DNA from: Styela clava
Lineage: Eukaryota; Chordata; Ascidiacea; Stolidobranchia; Styelidae
Direction of reading: 5' to 3'
Assembly: GCF_964204865.1 (NCBI RefSeq)
Contig: NC_135258.1
Span: forward strand, 17,276,916 to 17,340,915
DNA length: 64,000 nt
Of the stretch, positions 49,680 through 62,600 are shown in pieces (position 1 is the stretch's first letter; each line of letters opens with the position of its first letter). The translations under genes were made by a program, and so were the position numbers. The notes below the pieces were generated by a model that searched no databases, had not been told where the DNA came from, and worked only from the letters and a program-made list of their open reading frames with translations.

Positions 49680-52600
49680 ATGAACATGCCTGTTGATGAT
49701 GAAGCTCATACCATGTCTGAGCGTGAATTTTATGAGCTCAAACAAGAAGCAGCAAAATATTATACAAAGAATAAAGTACCTGAAAAGTTGGAAGAAATTT
49801 TAAATTCCATGTTTTATGAAAAACCAGATGATGTTTATGGAAGATTGGTAAGTTACTTCAGCTGTGTTAAAGCAGTAGATGACATTTTGACATTTGTCCA
49901 ACCTTGAAACTCAACTTTGATGTCAAATTGTACAGATGTGTATTATATTCTGATATAAGATGATTTAGCTTTGAATGCTAAGCTCCTGATTTTCACGCCA
50001 TACTAACAGTAAAATTTGCTCCACATCATGCACTTTAAATATAATATGAAAGTGTTTTATCTCAGTGTTAACATTATAAGTATACACAGTTGTGCGCTCA
50101 AACAATCTATTGCTGATTGAATGGCCAATTTGTACTCACACACAAGAATACACAAACGTATAATAATTGCTGCAATTCGCTGGTATATTTGAAGGCTGAG
50201 AATAGATTCGTAACAGGTAATTTGATCCATGGCAATGCAGATTACAAAATATTCGACTAATGGTAAAAATCTTACGTCAAACACTCAGAAGTGCAGGATG
50301 ACAAAACTTCGAAGCTAGTTAAATAGTGCAATAATCTGACTATGTATCAAGTTTCAGCTCATTATGTATCTTAGTTATTTAATTTTTGACCAAACCTTTT
50401 GAAATTTTTAGGGGAATATTATGAATTTCTGCTTATTTTAAATATTTCCATATGAAATATACATAAATGACTAAATGTATTACTTCTTTATATTATTTTT
50501 TGTTCAGTCAAAGTATTTCGAAACCATGTCATTACCTTCTCAAATTTGTAAAATAAAATCAACAATTGTGATGGACAGCACCGGAAGTCCAGCAATATCT
50601 TGCCAAGTGTTTGGAATTGTAAGAAATGAAAGCAAGGTAATTGAATATTTTTTTTTCAGGGCTCATTTTGTGAATACCTAGCATATATTACTAATATATA
50701 GTGAAACCATTTTGTGAAACAGTATATTAATATCTTTTTCAATTTACTATTACCACTTAAAAGCAGATAGGCTTATAGTTTTATCACTGTGATGCCATGC
50801 TACATTAAAGAATATTTGAGTTTTTCTATATTATTATAATGTATTATTTTTAAATAAAAACTATGTATATGCAAACATTTGGATATACCAAAAACTAATG
50901 TCTCAATTTCTTTTTTTGCAATCCATTGAAGTCTAATGATAGACCGTTGTTAATGTTATTAATCATAATATAGGTTTTAGCATCATATGTTTTAATTCAA
51001 AGTACGGAACTCTCTGAAAAATCTCTTCCATGAATATTTTCCTACTATAAACTCAATTACTGATTGTGGAGTTGGGGTTTGACATGTTTTTATCGTGATT
51101 TGAATCAGAGCAAGAGTCTTTTTTAAAACTTGTGAGAGTCAATTGTTTGAATATTCTGAATCCGGATATGAATTTGATATAAAAGTTCAAATTTCTGACA
51201 GAAATTTCTGAGCAATTTCAACAGACAGATAGAACCTGTTTAAATAATACGCTATAAGTTTTTCTAATAAAATTTGTTTTAAATTTTTTCTAACCTAGAA
51301 TTGGGAGCAGGTTTCATGGATAAAATCCATATTTTTGAGTTGAATTGATTTTCATATGGCTTCTAAGTCAGACTCTAGTATAAATTCTCCTTCAGTTCAC
51401 GATCCTGATCACTGAACATTTTATATTTGTATTACAGCTATTATCATCAACAAGCATGTCAGTTGCACCTGAGTTATCTCTTCTGCCTGTCCCCCCACCT
51501 GAATCAGGTTTGAAATCTATTTTTTTTATATAGAAATACATCACCATATACCACATTAACTTTCATGTGAGAATACACAATATATTTCACTTTCAGGAAT
51601 ACTTTGTGATACTTGTATTTGATAAATATATTTGTGATACATCACACAGACAAAAATCCCTTTTGTAAAACACTATCATATGTGTGTCAAGGTTGATTAG
51701 ATATCTATGTTATATTGTTCTCATCTATCTTAAACATAATTCTGCAGCGATTTTATAATAATTAAGAAAGACTTTGTGGAATGAAACAATTTCTACTTTT
51801 ATTAATAGTTTTCAAGATTTATCTTGAAAGTGTTGATTTTCTTTTTTTTCAGATGAAAAAGAACCAACTAAAGAGAATATTGCATCATTGTGTTCAACAT
51901 TTCTACAATCTACGCTATGTGACAAGTTGAATGGACTTTGTCCCATGGATCAAAGAGAAATTGACTATGTATTGAGGTAGCTCATTTTTCAGGGTTTTCT
52001 AAATTTTGTCAAATTAACCCAATACCTTGTAGCTTTGCTGTATTTATATAGGATAGGATTTACAGGATAGGATTTCTATGTTTAACACTGGTTAATCAAT
52101 CATATGGTGAACCATGGCCTCTCGTCCGGTTTCCAGACCATGTCGGGTATGGGACCAGCGGTTACATGAACCACCCTATGGCGGCGAGGAGACCAACAAA
52201 TATCACGCACATATTAAGCTCCACACAGGATTCAAACCAGTGAACCCGCGCAGGGTAATCGGGGGTGCGGTGGTGAGCGTGAGCCTAACGCTTAGCACAA
52301 TGTGCCACATCGCCGAGCCTGTATATAAGTGTCCCTGAAGATTTTTTGTGGTAAACTAACAAATTAATTTGCAACAACATTTTGAATGAATCTACCTGAA
52401 CATTCACATATTTAATTTAATATACCAATTTTTCAATTCATTACCTTTGTGGCATATAAAGTAAGCACTCAATGACGTGAGTCGTGATAGATTTTCAATG
52501 AATTCTTGTCTTTGGACTGTTGCAGAAAATGGATAGATGAGGAAGAAGACAAAGCACGACCAGCAGTAAATGTTGAAGTTGATGACAACAGAACCCCAAC

Positions 52601-55600
52601 ACCGTCCAGTGGTCCTAAAAAGAAGGCCCCATCTGCGAAAGGCAAGGGAAAGCAACCAGATAAACCAGTCCCTCCATATGAAGCTTTTGAATTCAGACTG
52701 CAGGGTGGTACTGCAGTTGCAACAGCATCACTAGCAGTTCTTGTAGCAGCTGCATCTTTTCTTGAAAAACCAGTATTTGATCATATGCACAATGTTGTCG
52801 ATGCAACCAAACCAATCACATTCCCTGTACCAAGTATGAATATTATTAGTGGTGGGAAAACTTCACAAGGTGAGAAAATATCCTGCAATGGAAAAATTTT
52901 CAAGTATGCTAGTTTTAACAAACTATTATGATACATGAACAGATAATAAGCTGTCTAATTAACCCTTTTTAAGATAAAAATGAAAATGTCATTAATTGAT
53001 AGAGCGCTATTCTTAGACAAACAGACAAAAGAGTGTAAAAATATTCATTTGATTGACACTACTTCAAGGTAGTGTCAAACAAGTTTTACTCGAAAAATAT
53101 TTTAATGCCTGCAATGTCTTAAATTGTTTGATTAAGTTTATTTTGTTGTCAATTTATAAAAGATCAGTTTTAAAAAAAATTTCATAGGTTTGAGTCCATC
53201 ATTTACTATGGCCGCCTTTTGAATATTTGAACTGGATTGAATGAAATACAAATGCAATACAACTGTTGCTGTAATCAGTGATAAGTCCACTAATTGCATC
53301 ATAGCATTCAATCATAACTTTTTGTGCCATTTCGATTAAGTCAATAGCTATTGTTGTCCGTATTGCAGCACTTCTTTCTGCGTTTTAGGAAAACTCAACA
53401 TCACTAAGAATATTTTTGTGATAACAAAGCCAGGATTGTCAATGGAAGACAGCGTACAAAAATTAACTCAAGTATTTCATCAAGTTGGGAAAATTCTTTC
53501 AGCTAAGGGGGTAACTTGAATATTTCATTTTTTAAGCTTTATAGAGTAGGTGTTTTCATGCATTGAGTAAGGGTTGTTAAATTTTGTCTCATTCTGAAAT
53601 TCATTCTTACTGATTTCTTATTCACTTGGGCATTAGAGGAATCAAGTAAGATGTAAATTTAGCAGAATTGTCTCTAGCAGTTTCAATTAATTTATATCAA
53701 TTGACTCAATTGTAGAGTGTCCAAAAATAAATGAAACCCACAAAATTGGTATGTATGTTGCGTATTTTCAGTATTGATGGAAAAATAAATTACTGATTAC
53801 TGGTAATCGGATGGAAGGATTTCTTTTTTTCGGGACACCCTGTACATCAACGACTTCTGTGGAGTCATTTCCCTGGGTTCCTTGAGAATTAAGATCTTGC
53901 TACAGATAGTAAGATTTGTATTATGTGTAAATATATCCCATTGGATACAGGAACTTCAATTTATGTTTGAAATTTGATTATACAATGTCATTATTAACAC
54001 ATTTTAATTTCCTATTACAGCCGGCCCCACCTATTGGAATAACTGGTGGTTATCAACCAAGCTTTGAAAAAATTGAGCAACCACTTGATTTGTTGCAAGA
54101 AGCAGGAACTGCACTGGGATTAAATGCTGGGCAAGACATTTTTATTGGAATTGAATGCGCCGCACATGAGGTTTTTGACTATGTGAGCTATTTCTTAGAT
54201 CCAGGAAGCAAACAATGTATCTGAAACGAATAGCAGTTTAAATTTTCCATACCTGACATGGACTGGTGTTGTGATGTGAGGCATTCATTGTTGGCAATAT
54301 GATTAGACCATCTCATTATTTTTCTCTTTTGTCAGAATAAATATGAAAACCTATCCACTATAATAAAATCTCTGTTAGGATGTGATAGATATAATCATGC
54401 TAGAGTTAGACTGAGATGATGAACAACATGAAAGGTAATTTGTTTAAACATAATGTATACTCTCAAGTCAAATTATGTGTTACTGGCTTAATAGTTGACA
54501 CGTTATGCTAAGCTTAATTTGACTACCTAATATACATCACTATATACCACATATACACTATATACTGAATTTAGGTTGTGTACCAGGTTAGGATTCAGGA
54601 CCAGGTTGTGCGACATCTTGGTGCGCATACCTCAGGAGTACCCAAAAAAGTAATAATCTTTAGGTGCTGAAAAAATGTAGCTTAACGCTCCATATGTTCA
54701 CACTGTTTAGATTGTCATATTCATAATATTAGCGATTCAATAATGATAATAATCTTAGTTGAATAATAAATTTGTTTGCAGAGTAAAGGAAAGTATGAAA
54801 TCATGACAGGATCCCTGAAATCAGCAGATGAATTGGTTGATTATTACAAAGATATTATAACAAGATATCCAGCTATTATTGCACTTGTTGATCCATTCAG
54901 AAAAGAAGACAGAGAACAATGGCCAAAATGCTGTGAATTGCTATCAGAAAAGTAATTTTTAATTCATTTTCTTCGCAGATTTCAAGTCTTTAAAGACATG
55001 GCAGTTCACATGTATATCTTTTTATTGCAGAAAAATTTGCAGATAAATAAACCTGGTATTCTTGGGGAATGGTATGCTTGATATATTTGGGATTTTCATA
55101 TGTATTATCACTCTGAAAAAAAATCTCTACATGCAGTCTCTGATATGTAAAGAGATACAACTTTTGGGAGTAATCTGGTTCTGCATTGCCTACTCAGTTT
55201 ATTACACACTGAATTAAGTGGTGGACGTGGTTTGGAAAATTCAATTTTGTTCCTTTATGGTTTTTACTATTTAGCAATGTTCAAATCACAAATGTAACAT
55301 TCCATTTCTACATATTTCACAACTGTGTCCCTAAAACTGTTAAATCCTGTTTTTAGATGTTTTATAATAGGCAGTGATCATATTTATGGATCAACACATG
55401 CTGTGAATGCATCAGCTTTTGAAATCAGACCTTCCAGTGGTTTAATGTTCAATATGGGAGGTCGTGTCACACTAACTGATATAACAGAAACTACAAAAGC
55501 TGTTCATGAGAGAAAAGGAATCGCAATATTTGGATCCCCTGCTGGAGATGTTTGTAATGCTGTGTTTAGTGATCTGGTAAGTGTATTTTAGCAATTTTCA

Positions 55601-56858
55601 TTTTGGGGGTCATTTCGGACGACATACACATAGTTTAGTTTGTTTACAGTAATATTACATGAAGGAATGTATAGCTCCTTCAAATTGTGGGTATGTATAG
55701 CTTCTTCATCAGTGATGCCTCTTTTGATTGCCTAAAAAGAGTGATCTGAAGGTTTTAGTATCTCAATATTTGTCTGTGAGCAATTTTACTTGTAATTCAT
55801 TTGTCTGGCCAGCGATTTATTTAGTGTTAGGATAGGATTTTTATATTTATCCAGGGTGAGGAAAGCCAAGAAGACGGCTTAATTATATGTCGTACCATCG
55901 ACTATGGTTCGCTTATCTGCTCATAACGGGTATGGTATTGGTTAACCAGGTACTACTTGTTTCAGGTGTTTATAGTGAAGGAAGTCCTAGCCAGCCCACA
56001 ATTACATGAACCACATTACGACGGCAAAAAGTACAGCAATCCTCTCGCATGTCAATCGAATCTTCCCCGCTTCACGGATTTCGAACCTGCAAAGGTTCTA
56101 CGGTGTGATGGCAATTCTTTTCTTTGCGCTTAGCACGAGTTGCCAGTATCTTTTTTCCTATTAAGTCTGTGACAATTTCTTCTGTTATCAAATTCTTTCT
56201 AATTGCTCGGTTTCAAAGTGTTAGTTTACAGGGAATCGCTTAAACGAATAACTTTTGTACTTTTATTTGACACTCTTTCCTACGATCTTTCAGGCCGTGG
56301 GTTTAGATTGTGATGTTGTGAGATTTGGAGCACCATGCCGAGGTGAAAATATCGAGCGAATAAATAGATTGATTGAAATCGAGAGATATGCGAAAGATAA
56401 TGAAATCAGGTTTGAACTTTATCAATACAACAGTATTGTACCTAAATTTTACACTGACTAATTGGGATGTTAACTTTCTGATGGTACTTTTTTGAAATTT
56501 TTAAAGTCATGTTCGCAAAAGCATAAACTAGTTTGACTTAAATTTTGCTTTTAAATCCGATTTGATAATGCGCAGAACGCTTGGGGCTGTACAAGCAATT
56601 TAATTCAGAATTTTGATTTTTTTTTTAAGAAAGCTTTCGAAATTCGTAGAACACCGACTTTTGAATTCTACCCCTCCAGGTGGACGACAACTTGTTTTAG
56701 GTGATTTTTCATGTTTTAGCTTCAACTATCATCCAGCATTTGTCTTCCCTTTCATTCGACCTCCTTCACCTCAACTAAATGAAGATGACAACGATCAACA
56801 ACCGCCAAGTAACATGTCAACAACTGCGTCAGCAGATACAAAATCGAAGAAAAAATAA
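49680..56858 (+). CDS. ENO4: Enolase 4 (sperm-type enolase-like protein)
   Basis: Eleven exons join in phase: 49680-49847, 50508-50636, 51438-51507, 51853-51976, 52526-52869, 53389-53510, 54021-54182, 54782-54951, 55357-55576, 56294-56409 and 56631-56858. The N-terminus (LKQEAAKYYTKNKVPEKLEE, DVYGRL) is typical of ENO4 and absent from ordinary enolases. A Lys/Pro-rich linker (GPKKKAPSAKGKGKQPDKP) follows in exon 5. The enolase barrel then runs to the end, with VDPFRKEDREQW, FGSPAGDV and VVRFGAPCRGENIERINRLI. Compared with classical enolase, the metal-ligand Glu before DPF is Val, the Lys of LLLKVNQIG appears to be Asn, and the Lys before TGAP is Arg. A weak or non-enzymatic role is therefore possible. 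Mammalian ENO4 is known from sperm flagella. The C-terminus is acidic then basic (SADTKSKKK). The first in-frame ATG of exon 1 was taken as start. Confidence 0.95.
52048..52320 (-). mobile_element. SINE copy 3, in ENO4 intron 4, reverse orientation
   Basis: The reverse complement of the SINE: GGATAGGAT tail at the left, GCCTCTCGTCCGG, then CGCTTAGC (A-box region) at the right. It is more diverged than copies 1 and 2 and so older. Boundaries are approximate. Confidence 0.8.
53715..53842. mobile_element. Probable Tc1/mariner-type MITE in ENO4 intron 6
   Basis: The left end AGTGTCCAAAAATAAA and right end CGGGACACCCTG are inverted, and TA borders both sides. Ends with GTGTCCC and a TA target are usual for mariner-like MITEs. 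No coding sequence. Confidence 0.55.
54270..54362 (+). mobile_element. SINE 3' remnant in ENO4 intron 7
   Basis: The sequence AGAATAAATATGAAAACCTATCC resembles the SINE's GGAATAAATATGTAAATCCTATCC end, preceded by a degraded body. Only the 3' part is recognisable. Confidence 0.45.
55826..56150 (-). mobile_element. SINE copy 4, in ENO4 intron 9, reverse orientation
   Basis: TTAGGATAGGATT at the left, AAAGCCAAGAAGACGGCTTAA and GCGCTTAGCACGAGTTG at the right match the SINE in reverse. It is strongly diverged, so it is an old insertion. Confidence 0.7.
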
Positions 56859-56961
56859 TTTTCATATTTATTTTTTACCTTTTATTATGAAATCTGCACT
56901 TACCATCCATATCAATGACTATTCGCCCCGTATCATTCGGTTCATACATCGTACGAAAAAT

Positions 56962-56967
56962 AATAAA
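56962..56967 (+). terminator. Polyadenylation signal of ENO4
   Basis: AATAAA lies 104 bases after the ENO4 stop, the first such hexamer downstream on this strand. Confidence 0.5.
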
Positions 56968-56999
56968 TTCATCAATAGTTTATGATTGGACCGAGTGAG

Positions 57000-59395
57000 A
57001 TCGATGATATCTCCTTTTACCCAAGTTTATTGCACTTACGATGTTTTACCCAATTGTTATCAAGCATGAATGCGATATACGATTTTCAACGCTCTGATAT
57101 TATGCTTGGCGAACGATATATTTAAACACATTCTTGGCTATTTATGTTATGAAAATTTTGAAAAGCGGAAATATAAATTTAACTTTTCCTATAAGTTGTA
57201 TATCGATATGGCATTGTTCTTTTCTATCTCGACGGAAACTCGCAGTTACCTATACAGGAGGGGGCGAATCTCGTTCTCGTGTATGCCTCGGTTATGAGGA
57301 TGGTTTCCATGAATTCAAATATTCCATGAATTCAAACAAATTTTCAATCCTGAGTGTGTAAATATTTTTAAAATAGTTTCATTTGTGCTACCTGTCACAG
57401 AAACATCAGCGTATTTGAAGCTTGATATTTCTACATATGTCGAGTTTAGCCAGTTAATTTAAAACTTTGGGGATATGTGTCATAGTGTCCTTTAATGAAA
57501 TTTGGCAAAGTTGGCAACCCTACTCGTGCATCAGTGTGTTCAACTTCAGTCAATTGTTTTATTAGTCAGAAAATACATGACGAAAGTTATGCAAAAAATA
57601 ATAAAGTAAGTAACATTGCAACAATAACAGTAAATCCAAATATGGGATGATAATTGGCGCAACGGAGTCTGATTTGAGGCTATTTAGCCGAACAGTGTTT
57701 TGCTGATCCAATAGCAAAATCAGATACAATCCATCCTGTAGTATAAAGGCTATATAAAATCGTACGTGGCTGTAATATCCAACTTGAAGTTAAGTTACGA
57801 ATACACCCAACCGTCGAACATCATATGGAACAAATACCAGCGTTTTACCACCACTGATCATTTGAGAGAACTTCTGGTAAGATTTTACTTGTTACCGGTA
57901 TACATAAATATGGCAAGTTTCGGTAGGCTAGCAAAGCGTGAATGTGATACGCAAACGTAATTGTTTGACTCTCATGTTCAATTTTGTGAAAAGTTTTATA
58001 TTGTCTGGATCATTATTATTATATCACCATTTTTCGTCAGAATGCTGTTTCAAAAACTTTCAACGAGGCGACAACGGTAGGGTCCTGTTAAAAAAGAAAA
58101 AATATATATGATGACACCGATCCACGAAACAAGTTGCAAAAAATGAACAGACCATTTGTATTGCAATAACATAAACGTTGTAACAGTATTGTTGGAATTG
58201 GCTTCATGATGGCATTTTACTAAAGTTTAGATTGAACTAAGGCCGGGTTTATTGTCAATTTTTATCACTGAAATGTTAGAATGTTATATGCATCAATTCG
58301 GGACTCGGTCACCAAAAAAACATGGTGGGTCAGCAGTTTGCCATCCCTGATACCGGCCTCTATGAAGTACTTTGTGTCTATTTGAATGTAAAATGTTATC
58401 AAAATCACGTGAGCTGTGGAGATAACAAGAACTATATAGCCTACAAGCCGCCCATGTTATAAATATGACAGTTCGACAAACGCCGGGTTTATTTGAATCT
58501 GGCTGTATACATACCTAACACTTACGTGAACTCAACTAAAGCAGTATTCATAAAATATGCATGTTTTTGCCCCCAAATCTAGGCCAAATCTTGAGCATAA
58601 GTCTTGCTAGAAACAAGAAGAAACTGATAGCGGTTCCACTAAAACACATTCAGTTGCTATTAAGCGATTTCTACCTGTTTATTACTCGACATTTCACTCC
58701 TTATAACTTTCCATTTGGCTCTCAAATTATTTGAATTAAAGAAAAAAAACAAGTTTGTACAGGTGAACTTGAATTCATGCATGCCTCGCCTATCTTGTTT
58801 TCTATTTGCCTTATTTGTGTTGATGAATTAGGAAAAGCGAAATTTGATTGTGTGACCCTACATTCTATGCCAATACCACATAACAGTGTCCAAAGAAAAC
58901 GTTATCTTATGTACGAACGTCTGTGCTGGGTACATCAACAATTATATACTACTTTCATTTGTGTAAAAAAAGAATTGGAATATATTTTACGTAGCTATCC
59001 CCATTGTGTAAGTCATCATAGATGTAACTGCCAAATATGAAAGTATAGGTCGCAAGCGTTTTTTAAAGTTGTCAAACTGCTATCTCAGGGATTTAATATT
59101 ATAATATTTATCACTCGACATAATAATATCTTCATATAGTTCGACATTTTACCATCGATGGAATAGAATATTTTTTCAGTCATACGCAGTCAAAAAGTGC
59201 TAAAGAAAACTCACTCCAGCGCCGAATTGTAAAAATTTATGCAATGTATATTGCGGAACTAGATAGGATAGTTGACAGGATCTTTTTGATACATACGAAT
59301 ATTTTATAGATATAGCAGGCTAGTTAATTTTGACGCCATTTTCTTATAAATGTGAACAATGAAAAACTGAGGATTCATAATTTTTAACCAAAAAT
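57000..59395. other. Intergenic region between ENO4 and the KCNIP-like gene
   Basis: No convincing gene. The frame 58777-59040 (+, ATG, 87 codons) has a hydrophobic start and about nine Cys residues and could encode a small secreted peptide. It has no recognisable domain, so I leave it uncalled. Fragments like GTTGGCAACCCTAC (near 57510) and TTTGCCATCCCTGATA (near 58340) resemble ends of the repeat family at 39749. Confidence 0.4.
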
Positions 59396-59401
59396 TTATT
59401 T
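59396..59401 (-). terminator. Polyadenylation signal of the KCNIP-like gene
   Basis: TTTATT on the + strand is AATAAA on the minus strand. It lies just downstream of the region that must contain the last exon of the KCNIP-like gene. Confidence 0.5.
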
Positions 59402-59651
59402 CATACTGAATCATGCTTTGTTGCACAGTACAAGATACTAAGATAGTATCACAAAACCGATTTCTCACGCAACATAGTCCGACCCAAATATTTGTTTGAG
59501 ATCAGGTGTCCTTCACGTACTTCAAGTATTTGCAAAAACAAATCATTGTACTTTCGATTTTGTGAAACGAAAAATACCGCAAACGATGTGAAACATTTAT
59601 ACGACAATACGTATGAGCAAATATAACGAAAATACGACAATTGTTACTTAC

Positions 59652-62600
59652 TCTACTGCATGCCTCTACAAATTCTGGATATGTAACGTAGCCATCATTG
59701 TTTTGATCCAATTTACGGAAGACGCGATTTGCATGTTCCATGTATGAATAAACAGGTGAGGATTCGTCATCTTCAGACCCTGTCAGCGAATATACCGACT
59801 TCACAATATCTTGCATTTCCTAAATACGGAATAGCTTCAATTAAAAGATAAAGTACTTCAAATTGCGATACGTCGGTCAGCATTAGTTAGAACTTATTCC
59901 AATTAAAGTAGGCTATCCTATGCTACCAGCCTATCTATTTATATCAGCAAGATGGATATATATTAGCCAATACAAAGAAAAACATTATAAAGGTTTTCGT
60001 TATTCTAAAAACACGTGCATAATACTAAAGCGTTTTTCAATAAATATTGAGTTGTCTCCCAACGATAAAATATATTAATACCGTATGTACATGGAATGAA
60101 AATCTAGATTCATCGTGTTATCAAAATCTCACATTTTGCGTCCTTACCAGACTCAAAGATATGTTTAGAATTTGACGAAAATACCGCTCTAACTGAAAAC
60201 ACAAATTTCATGAGGAGTATGTATATGACATGTTGGTAATATTTCGAGCAATATCAATCTCGATCGAATAAATATTTCAAAATACACGACAAGTATATAT
60301 ATATAAAACACCGCTTTCCATAAAAATTCTCGTTTCAAATGTTGAAAATCAATTATGTCTAAAATTCACTGTTATGTCGAATCAAATATTCAACGATAAA
60401 ACAAATGTTTGACAACAGAAACAGGTAATTTGATTTTTTTATTTACTAACGAAATGAAAATATTTGGCGTCATTAAAAGAGCGCTTACATCCGTTTAGTG
60501 AAAAATAATTCACTTACTTCGCGGCTGACTTGCTCCTAACGTAATTTTTTGTCATTTTAGAAAATCGATAAACGTCTGGGAGGCGAAACGTGTCATTTCA
60601 TCGGAGAAACTGTTTCAGTATTTGATATTCGAACAAAAAATAAATAAGATATGCCAATGACTCTGCAATCGTGTTTTTTTTTTCATTTTCTTACCGAATT
60701 TTCAAATTTCAAGTTAGACATAAAAAGATAAAACAAAGTCACGCATGGATGATGACCAAATAAATGCAAAATATTAGAAGCTTTTCTAGGGTTAGAGCAA
60801 AGACGAAGTCATTTCTAAGTTTAACTTTAATTAAATATTACTATTATTATAATTTACAGAAGCGTGGCAAAAAATGGCAGTCGATAATACACAAGTGCGT
60901 CATTCATAACAATACATTGCGAACGGAGATAATAAAGTTCATTCGATGTGAATGCGAAATATTACGGGTGACGTACATGAAGCCATAAAAATTAAGATAC
61001 AGATTTGCGCCAATAAGAATACTATTATTTTTCCTTGGATAAAGTAAGCTCTTACATTTTAGAAGCTACCCAGATCATGAAACAAATTCGAAATCTAAGG
61101 TATATAATTCCTGCGACTGCGACAGTTGATTTTCTGGAAGAGCAGAATTAAGATTTAGAACTTTCAAATTCCAATATAATGGCTCATTTTATTGAGGCTT
61201 TGTCACAGGCTGATAATCACGAGTATAAATTATACTTATACCTCTTTCGTGATAAATCCGTCATGATTGATATCATAAAGTTTGAAAATCCATTGTAATT
61301 TTTCTTCAAACTTTCCACGAAGAAGAGAAGATAGAGACATCACAAAATCCTGAAAACAATATAGGTTGTTCTTGTCATGTGCGTACCCACGTTACTTTAT
61401 TCACTTACCTAATTCTTATCGTATATGGTCAAGATATTACCCAGTTTTATATAACTTGATTCCCAAATTTTGACTCAATCGGTATTTACGAATTGCTCAC
61501 AAAAAAAGAGAATAACATAGAGAAAAGTTTGCAGTTTTAAAATCATTATGTAGTAACGACAAATAATAATCCAACTAGATTTTTCTTGTTGGCTACCATT
61601 TCTCAAAATGAAGTATTGGAAAAAGTTTATAACTTTACTAACACGATATATTATGAAAATGTATTTAAAATCCCGTATCGTGATGGTAAACAAGACGTTT
61701 TGCATTTTTATTGAAAGAGATAGTTTGTCTAAAAATTGGAAAATCTGACCCTTAGCTTCGAAAAACTTCGAATATAATTATGAAAAATTTAACGTATTAG
61801 TGACTTTAATATCGGAAAAACTTAGAAAGTGTGTATGACAGTAAATATAATGGCGTCTTGCAGTGATGAGTTTTAATTTTGTAAAAATTATACTACAGAA
61901 AGGGATCATGCAATCTGTCTAAATTCTGCAAATTGGCTGAAAATGTAGGTAAAAAATGCAGGGTTAAAATTGGAGTAATTTGTAGTAAGAGTGTAAATTT
62001 TTACGGTCAAGGATTTTTAAAAGGAAAATAGGAATATTGAAATCAACGTTTCGCAAACACTAAATATATATAACATCTATAAGTCTATTTTGAAGGAAAT
62101 GGAAATTGAAGATGTTCAAAAGTAGGCTACGTGTTTATATGTCTGTACATTCAAGTTTTACAGCCATTTACATTTGAGTATTGATTTCCATTTCAAATCA
62201 ACTAACATAGACCTAAACTAAATTTTTTGCGCTTTGCTGATTTTAATAATTTATATAAAGAATATGAGAACATTTGCTTCATTTTTAAACAAGTCATTTA
62301 TCGATGGATGTCCAAATACTTTTATAAGGCATTGCTTATTTTTCTATTCTATTTTCTATATAATTCGTTTTATTTTTCTATACTGAAAACTATATATTTC
62401 TATCACATGTACTGGTTTTTCATCATTTTACCAGAATTTCTCAAGTCAGGGCCATTTGCACTCACTCAAAAGTAGAGATTTATCTACGAGGAAAGTTGCA
62501 AATTAAAAGTTTTCAAGCTGTATATATCGTATGGGTTTAAGCAGAAATTCAGTATACCGAACTTTTGCGCAATTCTAATAGTACAGCCACCGGAGTGGGG

